Below, in pieces: positions 63,330 through 64,000 of a DNA stretch of 64,000 bases; the first letter of the stretch is position 1, and the number at the start of each line of letters is the position of its first letter. The DNA is taken from the NCBI RefSeq assembly GCF_005116715.1, contig NZ_SWCI01000003.1:124001-188000 (forward strand), written 5' to 3'. A model generated the notes under the pieces. That model made no database searches. It saw nothing but the letters and a program-made list of their open reading frames with translations, and was not told the DNA's origin. A program made the position numbers and the translations under genes. The stretch is from Ferrimonas sediminicola (GTDB taxonomy: Bacteria > Pseudomonadota > Gammaproteobacteria > Enterobacterales > Shewanellaceae).

Positions 63330-63602
63330 ATGTTAGAGCAAATTGAACAGCAGGCGAACCAGTGGATGACCGAGATGGTGGAGCAGGGCAGTGACGACCA
63401 GGTGTTCGCCAGCGGCTACCTGCAGGGGCATCTGGCCCTGAGCCTGAGTACCCTGGAGGAGAGCGGGGGCGAGCTGTTGTCGTGCCTGGCCCAGGATATG
63501 CTCGTCCGCCTGGATGAGGCCAGCAGCGAGCTGGCACCGGAGGATCTGGCCCTGGTGCACAATGCCTGGCAGCAGCTGCTCAGCCGGCTGCAGCAACACT
63601 GA
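63330..63602 (+). CDS. yfcL: YfcL family protein
   Basis: 90-residue helical acidic protein, colinear with E. coli YfcL (MLEQIEQQANQWMTEMVEQGSDDQVFASGYLQGHLAL). No membrane segment or known catalytic motif. Function unknown. In E. coli yfcL lies beside yfcM (epmC) and mnmC, as here. Starts 9 bp after the ATP-NAD kinase-like gene. Confidence 0.85.
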   Translation: MLEQIEQQANQWMTEMVEQGSDDQVFASGYLQGHLALSLSTLEESGGELLSCLAQDMLVRLDEASSELAPEDLALVHNAWQQLLSRLQQH

Positions 63603-63616
63603 GGCGGAAGATGGAC

Positions 63617-63644
63617 AAGAGAGGCTCCCTGGGGAGCCTCTCTT
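63617..63644. terminator. Bidirectional terminator between yfcL and mnmC
   Basis: AAGAGAGGCTCCC (63617-63629) pairs with GGGAGCCTCTCTT (63632-63644), a 13-bp stem with a minimal loop between two convergent genes. Confidence 0.82.
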
Positions 63645-63664
63645 GCGTTGAGGGAGGTGCGCCG

Positions 63665-64000
63665 TTAATCGGCCTGACCCTGGTCAACCGGGGGGTGGCC
63701 CTTGTTGATGCGCCGTTGCCAGAAACGCCCCGGCAGCAGCCTCTGCAGCAGCCCCTGGGTGAGGGGCAGGGGCTCGGCGCAGATCAGTGACACCGCCGAT
63801 TCCGCCATCAGGGCGCCGCTGCACAGTCCCCGGGAGCCCAGCCCGGCCACCAGGTGCAGCCCGGGCTGGTTCGGCAGGGGCGCGTCCCGCCACACCCTGG
63901 GGTCGGCGGCAACCCGGGACCAGTCGGTTATCGGTCCCATCAGGGGGAAGTGGTCCCGTACCGAGCCGCGGATGGCGGCCCGGCCGCTGTCATCCAGTGC
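63665..64000 (-). CDS. mnmC: MnmC C-terminal fragment (FAD oxidase domain), 5' part beyond the window
   Basis: 111 codons ending at 63665 and running off the right edge. The frame carries the MnmC C-terminal pattern: IRGSVRDHFPLMGPI, GLHLVAGLGSRGLCSGALMAE and PLTQGLLQRLLPGRFWQRRINKG. MnmC is bifunctional: an FAD-dependent oxidase removes the carboxymethyl group and a SAM methyltransferase completes mnm5s2U34 in tRNA. Only the end of the oxidase domain is visible. Position next to yfcL agrees with the E. coli order. Confidence 0.88.
   Translation of the reverse strand, partial: ALDDSGRAAIRGSVRDHFPLMGPITDWSRVAADPRVWRDAPLPNQPGLHLVAGLGSRGLCSGALMAESAVSLICAEPLPLTQGLLQRLLPGRFWQRRINKGHPPVDQGQAD

Overview
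This 64 kb window is chromosomal DNA of a GC-rich marine gammaproteobacterium of the Alteromonadales type. The gene set resembles Shewanella and, given the high GC content, most closely suggests Ferrimonas. That assignment is inference. It rests on an octaheme tetrathionate-reductase-type cytochrome operon, an ivd-type branched-chain amino-acid degradation operon, fadIJ with a FadR-like operator, a moxR/bat operon next to an ECF sigma factor with a DUF3379 partner, and the smrB-sixA / prmB-aroC-epmC-yfcL-mnmC neighbourhood.

Layout. 1-800: a phosphohexomutase cut by the left edge. 0.9-4.4 kb: minus-strand respiratory operon (monoheme cytochrome c, DUF3373-like outer-membrane protein, octaheme cytochrome c) with a CRP-like site upstream. 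4.7-6.2 kb: membrane-anchored glutamate-synthase-like FMN protein. 6.4-13.9 kb: seven-gene plus-strand operon for valine/isoleucine catabolism (thiolase, mmsA, acyl-CoA dehydrogenase, enoyl-CoA hydratase, 3-hydroxyisobutyryl-CoA hydrolase, mmsB, SDR) preceded by nested palindromes. 14-22 kb: envelope genes of low conservation (two small beta-barrels, an LprI/MliC lysozyme-inhibitor-like lipoprotein, a frameshifted DUF2167 gene, rihA, and a frameshifted giant lipoprotein of about nine repeats). 22.6-26.3 kb: SulP transporter, patatin-like phospholipase, rhodanese and DUF2892 pair. 26.3-31 kb: beta-barrel / LolA-like / MMPL export operon with a palindrome filling its promoter spacer. 31-34.3 kb: fadL-type porin and putP, the latter with a CRP-like site.

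34.6-42.6 kb: DUF3379 regulator, ECF sigma factor and the six-gene bat operon. 42.8-43.5 kb: a minus-strand tRNA operon (fMet, Asn, fMet) containing decayed tRNA copies and 90-bp direct repeats. 43.9-47.3 kb: fadIJ. 47.6-52.9 kb: the most unusual locus, a secreted protein made of thirteen 14-residue repeats, a 37-residue peptide just downstream, and a 1425-residue propeller/PAS/GGDEF/EAL sensor upstream on the same strand; the ribosome binding site of the repeat gene is buried in a hairpin. 53-55.8 kb: M16 protease. 56.1-64 kb: sixA, smrB, prmB, aroC, two tandem MFS paralogues, epmC, an ATP-NAD-kinase-like gene, yfcL and the 3' end of mnmC at the right edge.

Functionally the window combines amino-acid and fatty-acid oxidation (ivd operon, fadIJ, fadL, putP), anaerobic respiration (octaheme operon), envelope homeostasis and translation-linked housekeeping genes (tRNAs, prmB, smrB, epmC, mnmC). 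Two genes between 16.6 and 22 kb carry frameshifts; I found none in the other genes read here. All calls come from reading translated sequence and motifs; no database search was run.
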